Assembly (NCBI RefSeq): GCF_001435815.1
Contig: NZ_AZFV01000002.1
Span: 1-64,000 of the forward strand
Length of the DNA stretch: 64,000 nt
Direction: 5' to 3'
Source of the DNA: Companilactobacillus nantensis DSM 16982
GTDB lineage: Bacteria; Bacillota; Bacilli; Lactobacillales; Lactobacillaceae
Shown here in pieces: positions 44,957 through 55,351 of the stretch. The notes under the pieces are model-generated. The model had not been told where the DNA came from and made no database searches. It saw nothing but the letters and a program-made list of their open reading frames with translations. How positions within the stretch are numbered: the first letter of the stretch is position 1; each line of letters begins with the position of its first letter. The position numbers were made by a program, and so were the translations under genes.

Positions 44957-45027
44957 TTTTTAATTGTGTACGTATTTGAATAACACAAAGCATTATTTAT
45001 ATTAGTTATAATGTAATCATAAAGATT

Positions 45028-45411
45028 CTAGATTTTATAATTAGAAATTTCAATTAGGTTGAAATCGGGATCACGAACATATACTGATTTTATGTCTCCA
45101 AGTGCTCCGTGTTTTGCGATTGGTCCTTGTTCGATAGTAATATCAGCTGACTTTAATTCAGCAATGACTTCTTCTAATGGCGTAGCTGATATTAAACAGA
45201 GATCCGCTGACCCTGGAGTAGGGAATTTGGCTTTGGGTTCATATTCATGACCCTTTTGATGTAGATTGATTTTTTGATCACCAAATCTTAAAGCTTTACG
45301 CCCACCATTGAAACTGATAATTTGCATACCTAAGATATCACGGTAAAATTGACAGGTTACTTCAATGTTGGCTACGGTTAGGACTAAGTGGTCGAGTGAA
45401 TTTATTTTCAT
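45028..45411 (-). CDS. VOC-family (glyoxalase/dioxygenase-fold) protein
   Basis: A 127-residue single-domain VOC protein with the start INSLDHLVLTVANIEVTCQFYRD, RKALRFGDQKINLHQ, and the C-terminal DPDFNLIEISNY. Metal-ligand candidates are His8, His52-like and Glu near 122. Similar proteins are annotated as virulence proteins or glyoxalase-like; the substrate is unknown. It is flanked by two repeat copies (8 downstream, 9 upstream). Confidence 0.82.
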   Translation of the reverse strand: MKINSLDHLVLTVANIEVTCQFYRDILGMQIISFNGGRKALRFGDQKINLHQKGHEYEPKAKFPTPGSADLCLISATPLEEVIAELKSADITIEQGPIAKHGALGDIKSVYVRDPDFNLIEISNYKI

Positions 45412-45458
45412 TATTGAACACTCCCATTATTGAATTTAAATCAAACTATTGAAAAATA

Positions 45459-45650
45459 ATTAGTTGGAGGACACGAGAGTATTCACCAGCTGTGATAATG
45501 GCGTTAGGACGGCTGTTTTTGCCGTTCTTACACCATCGGGCGTGTTTGGAGACTTGCGTACTTTGCAAGGCTTCAAACCGAGCTTCGAGACCTTGGCTCG
45601 AAGCGGTCCGCATAGCAGGTGAATACTCTCATGTCCGGAAACGGCAAATA
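45459..45650 (-). repeat. Structured dispersed repeat, copy 9 (inverted, fifth sequence type)
   Basis: A reversed copy: the outer stem GAGAGTATTCACCAGCTGTG (45474-45493) pairs with CATAGCAGGTGAATACTCTC (45611-45630). In element orientation arm 1 is CTTCGAG/CTCGAAG around CCAAGGT, arm 2 GTTTG, CCTTGC/GCAAG, CAAAC, and arm 3 AGAACGGC with GCCGTCCT. The start (ATGTCCGGAAACGGCAAATA, read on plus) matches the terminus. It lies between the start of the VOC gene and the end of the yjzD-like gene. Confidence 0.85.
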
Positions 45651-45669
45651 AAAAAACGCTTAAACTTAA

Positions 45670-45867
45670 TTAAGCGTTCTTTTCGGTCTTAGTATCCTTA
45701 ACAGAACTATCAAGAATCAATGGAATTACACTGAAAATGATAGCAAATACTATACTTATAATAATTGAGTACGTTGAATTAAACTTTTGTTGGTTCAAAG
45801 CACCACCGATAAAACCGGCAACTTGTCCCAGCATGATAGACCAGAAAATAACAGCAATATATCTCAT
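45670..45867 (-). CDS. DUF2929 (YjzD-like) membrane protein
   Basis: A 65-residue protein with two membrane segments (about 3-22, VIFWSIMLGQVAGFIGGAL, and 33-52) and a charged tail, matching the small DUF2929/YjzD proteins. In lactobacilli this gene commonly lies beside dnaE, as here, in divergent orientation. The ribosome site (GAGATGGA) is moderate. Function unknown. Confidence 0.75.
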   Translation of the reverse strand: MRYIAVIFWSIMLGQVAGFIGGALNQQKFNSTYSIIISIVFAIIFSVIPLILDSSVKDTKTEKNA

Positions 45868-45938
45868 TTATTCCATCTCACTTTCTCAAGTAGTTTAGCA
45901 CAAAAGGGAATTTTACCCAATAAACTTTCACTTGATTT

Positions 45939-45947
45939 TGATATAAT
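45939..45947 (+). promoter_or_regulatory. Extended -10 promoter of dnaE
   Basis: TGATATAAT gives a TGn-TATAAT extended -10 box about 22 bases before the start codon. No good -35 box is seen. Confidence 0.45.
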
Positions 45948-45969
45948 TTTAAACAAAGGGGGCGACAAA

Positions 45970-48900
45970 TTGCAAGCACAACTACAAGTGATGAGTAGTT
46001 TCAGTTTATTGCATAGTCCCGCTAAATTGACCGAGTTGATCGATCAAGCTAAAGCTCGGGGTTATGCAGCGATTGCTCTAACAGATATCAACAATCTTTA
46101 CGGCTCAATTGATTTTTATAAATATGCCAAAAAGATTGGTATTAAACCAATTATTGGTTTAACAATTGAAATTGCTGGCGTTATTGATTCTGAAAATAAA
46201 TATCCATTATTATTACTCGCCAAAAATGATCGTGGTTATCAGCATTTAATAAAAATTTCATCTAAAGTTATGTCGAGTAAAGATCCAGTAGAAATTACGG
46301 AGTTAGCTACGTATTTAGCAGATTTATATGTGATCACGCCTGCTAGTGATGCCGAAATTCTTAGTGTTGATGTATCAGCTTATGTGAAACAACTACAAGA
46401 GTTAACGGATACAGATTCATTTTATTTAGGTGTCAGCTTATATGCCGGCCAGATTGATAATGTTAAAAACATTCGGACAGTTGCACGTTCACAGCAATTG
46501 CCATTAGTTGCACTTGGTGATGTTCGTTATGTCAATCAAGATGATCATTTGGCATATCAAGTGGTCAATAATTTGCGAACTGGAGAGCGTTTTGAAAGTT
46601 TAGATCAAGTTGTTGAAAATGGTGATCATTATTTACGAACAGCAACTAGTTTTGCTAATGATTTTGCGGAAGTTGATATGATTACAGCAATTGATAATAC
46701 GAATGCTATTGCTGATCAATGTAATGTGGATATTGAATTTAAGGAAACTGAACTGCCTCAATTTGTGACACCCGATGGCACTAGTTCCATTCAATTTTTG
46801 CACGATTTAGCCACTAAGGGCCTCAGAAAACGTTTGTCCAATCAAATTTCAAAAGATTATCAAGAACGTTTGGATTATGAATTAGGTGTCATTGAAAAAA
46901 TGGGCTTCTCTGACTACTTCTTGATTGTTTGGGACGTTATCAAGCATGCGCATGAAATTGGGATTAAAACTGGTCCTGGACGTGGTTCAGCTGCAGGGTC
47001 CTTGGTATCTTATTGTTTAGGAATCACACAAGTTGATCCAATTAAATATGATTTGCTTTTTGAAAGATTTTTGAATCCTCAGCGAGCTAATATGCCAGAT
47101 ATTGATTTGGATCTGCCAGATGACCGTCGTGATGAGATGGTTATGTATATGCATGACAAGTATGGTTCGGACCATATGGCCCAAATTATTACTTTTGGAA
47201 CATTGGCAGCTAAGATGGCCTTACGTGATATTGCTCGAACATTTAGTCAAACACAATTTCAAATTTCGCAGTGGTCCAATGCAATTCCACGTAAGCTCAA
47301 TATCAGCTTAAAAGAATCCTTTGACGAGTCGAGTACTCTGCGGGGATTAGTTGATAATTCTCGTGAAAACCAGCTTATTTTTAAAGTTGCTCAGAGAATT
47401 GAGGGTATTCCGAGACATTATTCGACCCATGCGGCCGGAATCGTACTCAGTAAAAAGAACATGACTGATATCGTTGCCGTCCAGTTGGAAGATGATGGCA
47501 TCAATCTGACTCAGCAAACGAAGTACAACGTTGAAAATGTTGGTTTGTTGAAGATGGATTTTCTAGGATTAAAGAATCTAACAATTTTGGACAAAGCCAT
47601 TCAAGCTATTTCACGGCGTTATGGGAAAGAATTTGTTCCTGAGAAAATACCATTGAACGATTTAGCAACATTGAAACTGTTCCAACGAGGTGCAACTGAT
47701 GGAGTTTTCCAATTTGAATCAGATGGAATTCGGAGCGTTTTAAGAAGGTTAGTTCCGACAAGTTTTGATGACATTGTCGCCACAAATGCGTTGTATCGAC
47801 CCGGTCCAATGCAAAATATTTCGACGTTTATTGCTAGAAAACATGGGCAAGAGCCTGTTGATTATCCTGACAAATCCTTGGAAAAAATCTTGAAGCCAAC
47901 GTATGGAATTATTGTCTATCAAGAACAAGTAATGCAGGCTTCGTCAGAAATGGCTAATTTTTCACTAGCTGATGCCGATATTTTACGTCGAGCTATCAGT
48001 AAGAAAAATGAACAATTGATAGAAGAAAATCGTCAAAAATTTATTAATGGTGCTATTTCACAAGGACATGATCGTGATTCAGCTAAAAAAGTTTATCAAT
48101 ATATCGAAAAATTTGGTAATTATGGTTTCAATAAGTCACATTCAGTCGCATATTCGATGATTGCCTTTTGGTTAGCCTATATTAAGGCTCATTTTCCTGA
48201 TATTTTCTTTGCCTGTTTGTTGAATTCAAATTTGAATAATGAAAGTAAGGTTACGACCTATATTCAAGATGCTAAGGATTCCAGGGTGAAAATCCTCAAC
48301 GTTGATATTAATCAAAGTGAATATGATTTCGTTGATCATGATAAGTCTATTCGTTTTGGTCTATTAAGTATTAAAGGGATGCGTCGAGATTTAGCCAGTA
48401 ATATTATCGAAGAACGGCAAAAAAATGGCGAATACACAAGTGCGTTAAACTTTTTGCAACGTATCGATCGTCGTTTCGTAAAAACTGATTATTTAGAGCC
48501 CATGATCTTGTCGGGCACATTTGATTCTTTTAATCGTAATCGTAAAGAACTTTTGTATGATTTCCGTGATTTGATTGAAAGTATTCAGTTGGCTGGGAGT
48601 AATTTATCATTATTTGACGTCTTAGATCCCAAAAAGCATCAAGTTGACGATTTTACTTTGACCGAACGTTTGAATCAAGAGAAGACTTACTTGGGTGTTT
48701 ATGTATCAGGCCATCCAGTTGAGAAATATCGTAGTCGTTTATTGGATATGCGGACTGTTAAGATTGCAGATTTAAATAATTATCAAAATCAAACGGTTAA
48801 CGTCCTTGGCTTGGTTAAGAATCTACGTGTTATTCGAACTAAAAAGGGTCAACGGATGAGTTTTATGACGATTGAAGATGAATCCGGGAGTATCTCAGTG

Positions 48901-49293
48901 ACTATTTTTCCTAAATTGTTCCAAAAGATTGAAGAAATGGAACTTGATGGCAAAATCTTTCTATTTGTTGGTCATCCAAATGTTGGTCAACGTGGAGATT
49001 TGGAACTGATTGCGGATCGATTGTCTGACCCTAAGCAATATACGGTCCAATTACCAAGTGAAAAATTGTATTTACGAGTTTCAAAGAGTTTGGATACTCC
49101 TGAAAATATGGAGCAATTGTATCGTATTATTGAGAGTTCACGTGGTAAAATGCCTGTGATCGTTTACCGTGAACAAAAGAAACAAGCATTACTCTTGAAA
49201 TCGAACCATTGGATAGATTTTAATAGTAATGTGCAACAGGAACTGGAAAAACTTTTGGGTAAAAGAAGTGTTTTGCTAAAAAAAAGTGATTAA
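45970..49293 (+). CDS. dnaE: DNA polymerase III alpha subunit, DnaE type
   Basis: A 1107-residue polymerase. It has an N-terminal PHP domain (SSFSLLHSPAKLTELIDQAK), the polymerase core with catalytic acidic motif PDIDLDLPDDRRDEM and GPGRGSAAGS, the helix-hairpin-helix region, and a late OB fold (VLGLVKNLRVIRTKKGQRMS). It lacks a proofreading domain, as DnaE does; in Firmicutes it works with PolC at primer extension. The frame is open upstream to 45787, but TTG 45970 follows GGGGGCGAC and starts at the PHP domain. It precedes pfkA. Confidence 0.93.
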   Translation: MQAQLQVMSSFSLLHSPAKLTELIDQAKARGYAAIALTDINNLYGSIDFYKYAKKIGIKPIIGLTIEIAGVIDSENKYPLLLLAKNDRGYQHLIKISSKVMSSKDPVEITELATYLADLYVITPASDAEILSVDVSAYVKQLQELTDTDSFYLGVSLYAGQIDNVKNIRTVARSQQLPLVALGDVRYVNQDDHLAYQVVNNLRTGERFESLDQVVENGDHYLRTATSFANDFAEVDMITAIDNTNAIADQCNVDIEFKETELPQFVTPDGTSSIQFLHDLATKGLRKRLSNQISKDYQERLDYELGVIEKMGFSDYFLIVWDVIKHAHEIGIKTGPGRGSAAGSLVSYCLGITQVDPIKYDLLFERFLNPQRANMPDIDLDLPDDRRDEMVMYMHDKYGSDHMAQIITFGTLAAKMALRDIARTFSQTQFQISQWSNAIPRKLNISLKESFDESSTLRGLVDNSRENQLIFKVAQRIEGIPRHYSTHAAGIVLSKKNMTDIVAVQLEDDGINLTQQTKYNVENVGLLKMDFLGLKNLTILDKAIQAISRRYGKEFVPEKIPLNDLATLKLFQRGATDGVFQFESDGIRSVLRRLVPTSFDDIVATNALYRPGPMQNISTFIARKHGQEPVDYPDKSLEKILKPTYGIIVYQEQVMQASSEMANFSLADADILRRAISKKNEQLIEENRQKFINGAISQGHDRDSAKKVYQYIEKFGNYGFNKSHSVAYSMIAFWLAYIKAHFPDIFFACLLNSNLNNESKVTTYIQDAKDSRVKILNVDINQSEYDFVDHDKSIRFGLLSIKGMRRDLASNIIEERQKNGEYTSALNFLQRIDRRFVKTDYLEPMILSGTFDSFNRNRKELLYDFRDLIESIQLAGSNLSLFDVLDPKKHQVDDFTLTERLNQEKTYLGVYVSGHPVEKYRSRLLDMRTVKIADLNNYQNQTVNVLGLVKNLRVIRTKKGQRMSFMTIEDESGSISVTIFPKLFQKIEEMELDGKIFLFVGHPNVGQRGDLELIADRLSDPKQYTVQLPSEKLYLRVSKSLDTPENMEQLYRIIESSRGKMPVIVYREQKKQALLLKSNHWIDFNSNVQQELEKLLGKRSVLLKKSD

Positions 49294-49299
49294 TTTATC

Positions 49300-49313
49300 T
49301 TAAAACGTTTTCA
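49300..49313. promoter_or_regulatory. cre-like CcpA site upstream of pfkA-pyk
   Basis: Read on the minus strand this is TGAAAACGTTTTAA, matching the cre consensus with one mismatch at position 13. It lies about 80 bases before the pfkA start. In lactococci the pfk-pyk(-ldh) operon is activated by CcpA through an upstream cre, so a similar role is inferred. Confidence 0.5.
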
Positions 49314-49365
49314 GCTCTACAAACTAATCAGTAAAAATGTTATATTTGATTAGGTTTTGTTTTAG

Positions 49366-50352
<987 letters not shown>

Positions 50353-50422
50353 TTTTAAAGCATAGAAAGTTTTTATTTGTTACAATGAACTTGGAAATTA
50401 AGACAAGAAAAGGGGATTCTCG

Positions 50423-52192
50423 ATGAAAAGAACTAAAATTGTAAGTACACTTGGACCTGCCAGTAACGATGTTGACACAATCGTTAAACTAATTGAAGCC
50501 GGAGCTAACATCTTCCGTTTCAACTTCTCACATGGTGATCATCCAGAACACAAAGCTCGTATGGAAATGGTACACGAAGCTGAAAAGATTACTGGTAAGA
50601 CTGTTGGTATCGTTCTAGATACTAAGGGTGCTGAAATTCGTACAACCGTTCAAGAAGGCGGCAAGTTCGAAGCTAAGATTGGCCAAACAATCCGTATCTC
50701 AATGGATGATTCATTGACTGGTACACCAGAAAAGATTGCTGCTACTTATCCTGGTCTATACGATGATACACACGTTGGTGGTCACGTATTAATCGATGAT
50801 GGTCTTGTTGACTTGAAGATTACTGAAAAAGATGACAAGAACCGTGAATTAGTTACAGTTGTTCAAAACGATGGTATGATCGGCTCAAGAAAGAGTATCA
50901 ATGCTCCTGGTGTTGAAGTTCGTCTACCAGGTATCACAGAAAAAGATTCTGATGATATTCGTTTCGGTCTTGAAGAAGGTATCAACTTCATCTCAGCTTC
51001 ATTCGTTCGTAAAGCTCAAGATGTCTTAGATATTCGTGCAATCCTTGAAGAAAAACACTGTGAATACGTACAAATCTTCCCTAAGATTGAATCACAAGAA
51101 GGTATCGACAATATCGATTCTATCCTTCAAGTATCAGATGGTTTGATGATTGCTCGTGGTGACATGGGTGTTGAAATTCCATTTGAAAACGTACCATTCG
51201 TACAAAAGAGCTTGATCCGCAAGTGTAACGCACTTGGCAAGCCAGTTATCACAGCTACACAAATGCTTGATTCAATGCAAGAAAACCCACGTCCTACACG
51301 TGCCGAAGTTACTGATGTTGCTAACTCTGTTCTTGATGGTACAGATGCTACAATGCTTTCAGGTGAAAGTGCTAACGGTGATTACCCTGTTGAAGCTGTT
51401 GCTGCTATGGCTCGTATCAACGAACGTACAGAACAACAATTAGACAAAGCTAACTCACTTGCAATCCAAAGATTCGAAGACTACAAGGGTTCAAACGTTA
51501 CAGAATCAATCGGTGAATCAGTTGTTAGAACTGCTGAAGAACTAAACATTCACACAATTGTTACTGCAACTAAGAGTGGTTACACAGCTCGTATGATTTC
51601 TAAGTACCGTCCAAGTGCTGATATTTTGGCTCTTACATTTGACGAAACTACACAACGTGGTTTGACAGTTAACTGGGGTGTTGATCCAGTTATCGTTGAC
51701 AAGCCAGAAAACACTGATGAAATGTTCGACCTTGCTGCTAAGAAAGCTCAAGAACTTGGCTTTGCTAAGGAAGGCGATTTAATCCTTGTTGTTGCCGGTG
51801 TTCCTGTCGGTGAAAGTGGTACAACTAACTTGATGAAGGTTCAATTGATCGGTTCAACATTGGTTAAAGGCCAAGGTGTTGGTGAAGAATCAGTTGTTGG
51901 TAACGTTGTAGTTGCTCACAGTGCTGAAGAAGCTAACAAGAAGATCAACGAAGGCGACATCCTTGTTACAGAAATGACTGACAAAGATTACTTACCAGCT
52001 CTTGAAAAAGCTAGTGCCGTTGTTGTTGAAAACGGTGGTTTAACTTCACACGCTGCTGTTGTTGGTATCGCTATGGGTCTACCTGTAGTTGTTGGTGCTA
52101 AGAATGCTACAAACCTTGTTAACGATGGTGACACTGTTACTGTTGATTCAAGACGTGGTGTTGTTTACAAAGGTGCTTCACGTTCACTTTAA
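50423..52192 (+). CDS. pyk: Pyruvate kinase with C-terminal PEP-utiliser domain
   Basis: A 589-residue glycolytic enzyme making pyruvate and ATP. It starts MKRTKIVSTLGPASNDVDTI and carries the active-site segment QIFPKIESQEGIDNID with MIARGDMGVEIP. About 110 extra C-terminal residues (GGLTSHAAVVGIAMGLPVVV) form the phosphohistidine-like domain found in Bacillus-type Pyk. Codon use is strongly biased, fitting high expression. AAAAGGGGA precedes the ATG; 70 bases separate it from pfkA. Confidence 0.95.
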   Translation: MKRTKIVSTLGPASNDVDTIVKLIEAGANIFRFNFSHGDHPEHKARMEMVHEAEKITGKTVGIVLDTKGAEIRTTVQEGGKFEAKIGQTIRISMDDSLTGTPEKIAATYPGLYDDTHVGGHVLIDDGLVDLKITEKDDKNRELVTVVQNDGMIGSRKSINAPGVEVRLPGITEKDSDDIRFGLEEGINFISASFVRKAQDVLDIRAILEEKHCEYVQIFPKIESQEGIDNIDSILQVSDGLMIARGDMGVEIPFENVPFVQKSLIRKCNALGKPVITATQMLDSMQENPRPTRAEVTDVANSVLDGTDATMLSGESANGDYPVEAVAAMARINERTEQQLDKANSLAIQRFEDYKGSNVTESIGESVVRTAEELNIHTIVTATKSGYTARMISKYRPSADILALTFDETTQRGLTVNWGVDPVIVDKPENTDEMFDLAAKKAQELGFAKEGDLILVVAGVPVGESGTTNLMKVQLIGSTLVKGQGVGEESVVGNVVVAHSAEEANKKINEGDILVTEMTDKDYLPALEKASAVVVENGGLTSHAAVVGIAMGLPVVVGAKNATNLVNDGDTVTVDSRRGVVYKGASRSL

Positions 52193-52229
52193 TTTTTAAC
52201 AATTAAATTTAAAATGCTTTAAACATAAT

Positions 52230-52268
52230 AAAACTGAGAGAAAATGACGATTTTCTTTCAGTTTTTTT
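52230..52268 (+). terminator. Terminator of pfkA-pyk
   Basis: AAAACTGAGAGAAAA pairs with TTTTCTTTCAGTTTT and is followed by TTT. Confidence 0.8.
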
Positions 52269-52393
52269 GTGCTCTTAAAAATTCGGATTGTTTTTAATAT
52301 TAAATTGTTGATGTTAAGCTATTAAAGATAGAATATGTGATAAAGAGATAAATTTAATTCGCAAAAATTTAATTAACTTTTGAGGTGAAATTA

Positions 52394-53206
52394 TTGTCAA
52401 ATAAAGATGTACTTGTTTTTGAAATTGAGCAAGCTAAAGGTAAACCACGTGACGTTCAACAAAAGAAGAAAGCTGATTATTGTCCGTTCTGTGACACGGA
52501 ACATCTAACCAATGTCATTGATCAAAACGGTGATATGATTTGGTTAGAGAACAAGTTTAAGACGTTGAAAGACACTAATCAGACGATTGTCATTGAATCA
52601 CATGATCACTATGGTGATATCTCTAATTACTCGGTCGAAAAAAATCGGGAAGTGTTTGAATATATTTATCAATGTTGGAATCAAATGATTCAATCACAAA
52701 AATATACTAGTGTTTTAATGTATAAAAACTTCGGTCCAATGTCTGGTGGATCATTGCGTCATCCACATTTTCAAATTATCGGTTTAGACAAGGTGGATGG
52801 TTACAAGCATGTTGAACCAGAGAATTTTACAGGAACAAAGGTATTTGAGAATAAACATATCAACGTCAATATTTCTGATAAGCCGGTTATGGGATTTGTT
52901 GAATTTAATATTGTCATTAATAATCCACAGTATTTGGCTGATTTAGCTGAGTTTGCACGCGTAACTGTGAAGTATATTTTAGATGATTTTTATGGTGGGA
53001 AGTTTGATTCCTACAATATCTTCTTTTATCGTGATGGCCGGAAAATTATTTGTAAATTAACCGCCAGATACGTTGTTTCACCATATTTTGTGGGTTATCG
53101 ACTATCACAACGCGATGGTGATAAGCAGGTTAATGAGATTGCAGCGGTTTTACTGAAGAAATTACAAAATGATGCTCAATCTGATGAAATTAAAAATTTA
53201 GAATAA
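52394..53206 (+). CDS. DUF4931 / GalT-like HIT-superfamily protein
   Basis: A 270-residue cytoplasmic protein of the DUF4931 type, related to galactose-1-phosphate uridylyltransferase. It has a CPFC zinc-like pair near the start (about 29-32) and the histidine motif SLRHPHFQIIGL (about 121-133), where GalT has HPHxQ. The true reaction is unknown. The frame opens at a GTG at 52385 that lies inside the ribosome site GAGGTG; TTG 52394 is preferred. It is monocistronic with a terminator after it. Confidence 0.75.
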   Translation: MSNKDVLVFEIEQAKGKPRDVQQKKKADYCPFCDTEHLTNVIDQNGDMIWLENKFKTLKDTNQTIVIESHDHYGDISNYSVEKNREVFEYIYQCWNQMIQSQKYTSVLMYKNFGPMSGGSLRHPHFQIIGLDKVDGYKHVEPENFTGTKVFENKHINVNISDKPVMGFVEFNIVINNPQYLADLAEFARVTVKYILDDFYGGKFDSYNIFFYRDGRKIICKLTARYVVSPYFVGYRLSQRDGDKQVNEIAAVLLKKLQNDAQSDEIKNLE

Positions 53207-53209
53207 TAC

Positions 53210-53243
53210 AAACGTTCAATTGTAAAAAGTTGAACGTTTTTTA
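53210..53243 (+). terminator. Terminator after the DUF4931 gene
   Basis: AAACGTTCAA and TTGAACGTTT pair around a 10-base loop, with TTTA after. Confidence 0.82.
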
Positions 53244-53373
53244 TTTACTTCGGAGAAGAAAGGTTATGTAACCTTAATGAATACGATATTAGTGTAAAAC
53301 TATATGTTTTACGAAAACATATAATACAAAAACAAAACCAGTAACAAATTATAAAATAAGATGATGAAAAAAC

Positions 53374-53427
53374 CAAAAAAATACTTCATAACTATTAGAT
53401 TTATTTCTAACAATCATGAAGTATTTT
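53374..53427 (-). terminator. Terminator of the small secreted protein gene
   Basis: AAATACTTCAT and ATGAAGTATTT are complementary; read on the minus strand, TTTTTTTGGTTTTTT follows. Confidence 0.7.
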
Positions 53428-53456
53428 GCTGGAGCATTTTAATTATATTGTTTCAA

Positions 53457-53876
53457 TTAATCAGCTGATTTGAAGATTCCTTTAGTTAAGTAACCACTCC
53501 AAGTCCAACCAGAAACCTTTTTATCACTGGATGTTACGTAATAGTATGTTCGTGAATGGTGCTTATCAACACGAACTGACATTTTTTTAGTAGCATACCA
53601 AGTCGTCCGATACTGATTTAAAGTTGTCTTTTTAGTTAATTCAACGGTTGGTTTATCAGCCATAAATAAAGCTGAATAAATGTTTCCTTTTGAATCCTTA
53701 GAATGATATGCGGTTTTGGTCATTTTTTTGACAGAGCCATTGCCTGTATATGTATGCTTTTCGGCTTTTTGTGAGTTTGTGGCAGCCAGAGCAGTGGTAC
53801 TGCTTGTCAAAGGTAGGGTAGTTAGTGGTAGTGATAAGGCTAACAGTGCAACTGTTAAATTCTTCATGCTTTTCAT
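53457..53876 (-). CDS. Small secreted protein with SH3-like C-terminus
   Basis: A 139-residue exported protein. The signal peptide MKSMKNLTVALLALSLPLTT ends near TALA (31). The mature part ends in TYYYVTSSDKKVSGWTWSGY, which looks like an SH3-type wall-binding module, common in lactobacilli. The frame is open from 53942, but ATG 53876 has GGAGGAA 6 bases before it and starts the signal peptide. Role unknown, likely wall-associated. Confidence 0.7.
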   Translation of the reverse strand: MKSMKNLTVALLALSLPLTTLPLTSSTTALAATNSQKAEKHTYTGNGSVKKMTKTAYHSKDSKGNIYSALFMADKPTVELTKKTTLNQYRTTWYATKKMSVRVDKHHSRTYYYVTSSDKKVSGWTWSGYLTKGIFKSAD

Positions 53877-54002
53877 GAAAAATTCCTCCATATGGTATGA
53901 ATTAAGTAACCAGTCAATATTGACTTGAGAGTATTTAACCACAGATCTTTTCGAAAACCTAATAATATGAACAAAAGGTTGAAAAATAGGATATCAGAAA
54001 TA

Positions 54003-54157
54003 GTCTGGGACAAAACTATTATTATTTTTAAACGTGCTGCATAAACGTGGAACAAAACATAGCCTTTTCCGCTTAAAACAAATAGCTCCAGCAATCCAAA
54101 ATCGGATTACTGGAACTATTTGCCTTAATGCTCGAATGAACCTATTTTGTTCCACTC
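54003..54157. repeat. Large imperfect palindrome (TGGGACAAAA-type intergenic element)
   Basis: GTGGAACAAAA (54048-54058) pairs with TTTTGTTCCAC (54145-54155). Inside, AAATAGCTCCAGCAATCC (54080-54097) pairs with GGATTACTGGAACTATTT (54104-54121). The stretch begins with CTGGGACAAAACTATT, a phrase I associate with intergenic repeats of lactobacilli and enterococci. Only one copy is present here. It lies between two minus-strand genes and could terminate the dehydrogenase transcript's neighbour or be mobile. Confidence 0.5.
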
Positions 54158-54198
54158 TCTAATATTTAGAATCTAATTATGTTCAAAATTCTTAAAAG

Positions 54199-55320
54199 TT
54201 AAGCTTCAGGCTGATAATCTTTGTCAATTACCAAAATAGGTTTGATTGTCTTTCCACTAACAGAATCGGCGTCAGCTTCATTAATTTGATCAAAATCATA
54301 CATTTTTTCTGTTAGGTCGAAGGGGAAGACACCCATTTGGTAAAACTTGATGAGACGAGGAATGTCGACTTGAGGAATTGAATCACCCATGTTAACACCG
54401 ACAATCTTCTTATCATCGACACAAAGGTCATTCCATGTGCTAATTTCAATATTGTGTGGAGTAACGGCGATTGTTGCGGTAGTACCACCTTGAGTTAAGG
54501 CAGCAATAGAATCGGTCATTACAGTTGCAACACCAGTTGTATCAACGGCCCAGTCAACACCTAGACCACCGGTGATTTTCTTAATGGCAGCAACAGGATC
54601 TTCATTCTTACTATTAACGATATCGGTTGCACCCATCTTTTTAGCTAATTCCAAACGTGAGTCCACGATATCAACAGCAATGACATTGACACAACCAGAA
54701 ATTTTACCGGCCATCATTGCGGCTAAACCAACGGCACCAGTACCAAAGACGGCAATTGTATCACCTGGTTTTGGTTGTAAGGTATTGAAGACAGTTCCAC
54801 TACCAGTAACATAGCCACAGCCAAGAGGTCCCAGTTTTCTTAAATCGAGGTTCTTTGGAACTTTGACGGCGTTACGTTTATCAATCACGGTGTGAGTTGT
54901 AAATGATGATTGATTGAACATATCACTGACATGGTGACCATCTTCAGTGAAGTGGTCAGAGCCATCTGGGCGAGTTCCAGAGAGATTCGATGCCGCATAT
55001 TTACGACATTGGGTTGGTTTACCTTTGAGACAATTATCACATTCGCCACATGAATAAAATGACATAATGATATGGTCGCCAGGTTGAAAGTTCTTGACGT
55101 TTTTACCGACTTTTTCGACAATTCCTGAACCCTCGTGTCCAAGCACAACGGGGAAACTGAAGGCGGCGTCACCTTTACGTAAGGCTTCGTCATAGTGGCA
55201 AATACCTGATGCGACGACCTTAACTTGTAGTCCGTCATCAGTCATATCAGCTAATTCGACATCATCCTTAATAACAAATGGATCATTTACTTTATCAACA
55301 ACAGCAGCTGTAATTTTCAT
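54199..55320 (-). CDS. Zinc-dependent alcohol dehydrogenase (aryl-alcohol type)
   Basis: A 373-residue medium-chain dehydrogenase. Catalytic zinc ligands are Cys41 (GICHYDEAL), His62/Glu63 (GHEGSG) and a late Cys in LGPLGCGYVTG; structural zinc Cys are 91, 94, 97 and 105 (CGECDNC). The NAD fold is VFGTGAVGLAAM. It resembles aryl-alcohol and related class III-like dehydrogenases. The frame opens at 55338; ATG 55320 follows AGAAGGA. A near-perfect cre box upstream suggests glucose repression through CcpA. Confidence 0.88.
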   Translation of the reverse strand: MKITAAVVDKVNDPFVIKDDVELADMTDDGLQVKVVASGICHYDEALRKGDAAFSFPVVLGHEGSGIVEKVGKNVKNFQPGDHIIMSFYSCGECDNCLKGKPTQCRKYAASNLSGTRPDGSDHFTEDGHHVSDMFNQSSFTTHTVIDKRNAVKVPKNLDLRKLGPLGCGYVTGSGTVFNTLQPKPGDTIAVFGTGAVGLAAMMAGKISGCVNVIAVDIVDSRLELAKKMGATDIVNSKNEDPVAAIKKITGGLGVDWAVDTTGVATVMTDSIAALTQGGTTATIAVTPHNIEISTWNDLCVDDKKIVGVNMGDSIPQVDIPRLIKFYQMGVFPFDLTEKMYDFDQINEADADSVSGKTIKPILVIDKDYQPEA

Positions 55321-55351
55321 ATAAAATCCTTCTCTCAATAAATAATATATT

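Noticed and set aside
2246-45650. CRISPR array explanation for the repeats
   Set aside because: Copies are about 190 bp or longer, dispersed over 43 kb, in both orientations, with no spacers and no cas genes.
2246-45650. tRNA or rRNA genes, because the repeats fold like a cloverleaf
   Set aside because: No T-loop GTTCNA, anticodon arm or CCA context is present, and arm sizes do not fit a tRNA.
45787-45969. Extended N-terminus of dnaE
   Set aside because: It overlaps the divergent yjzD-like gene and the promoter; the TTG at 45970 has a strong ribosome site and starts at the PHP domain.
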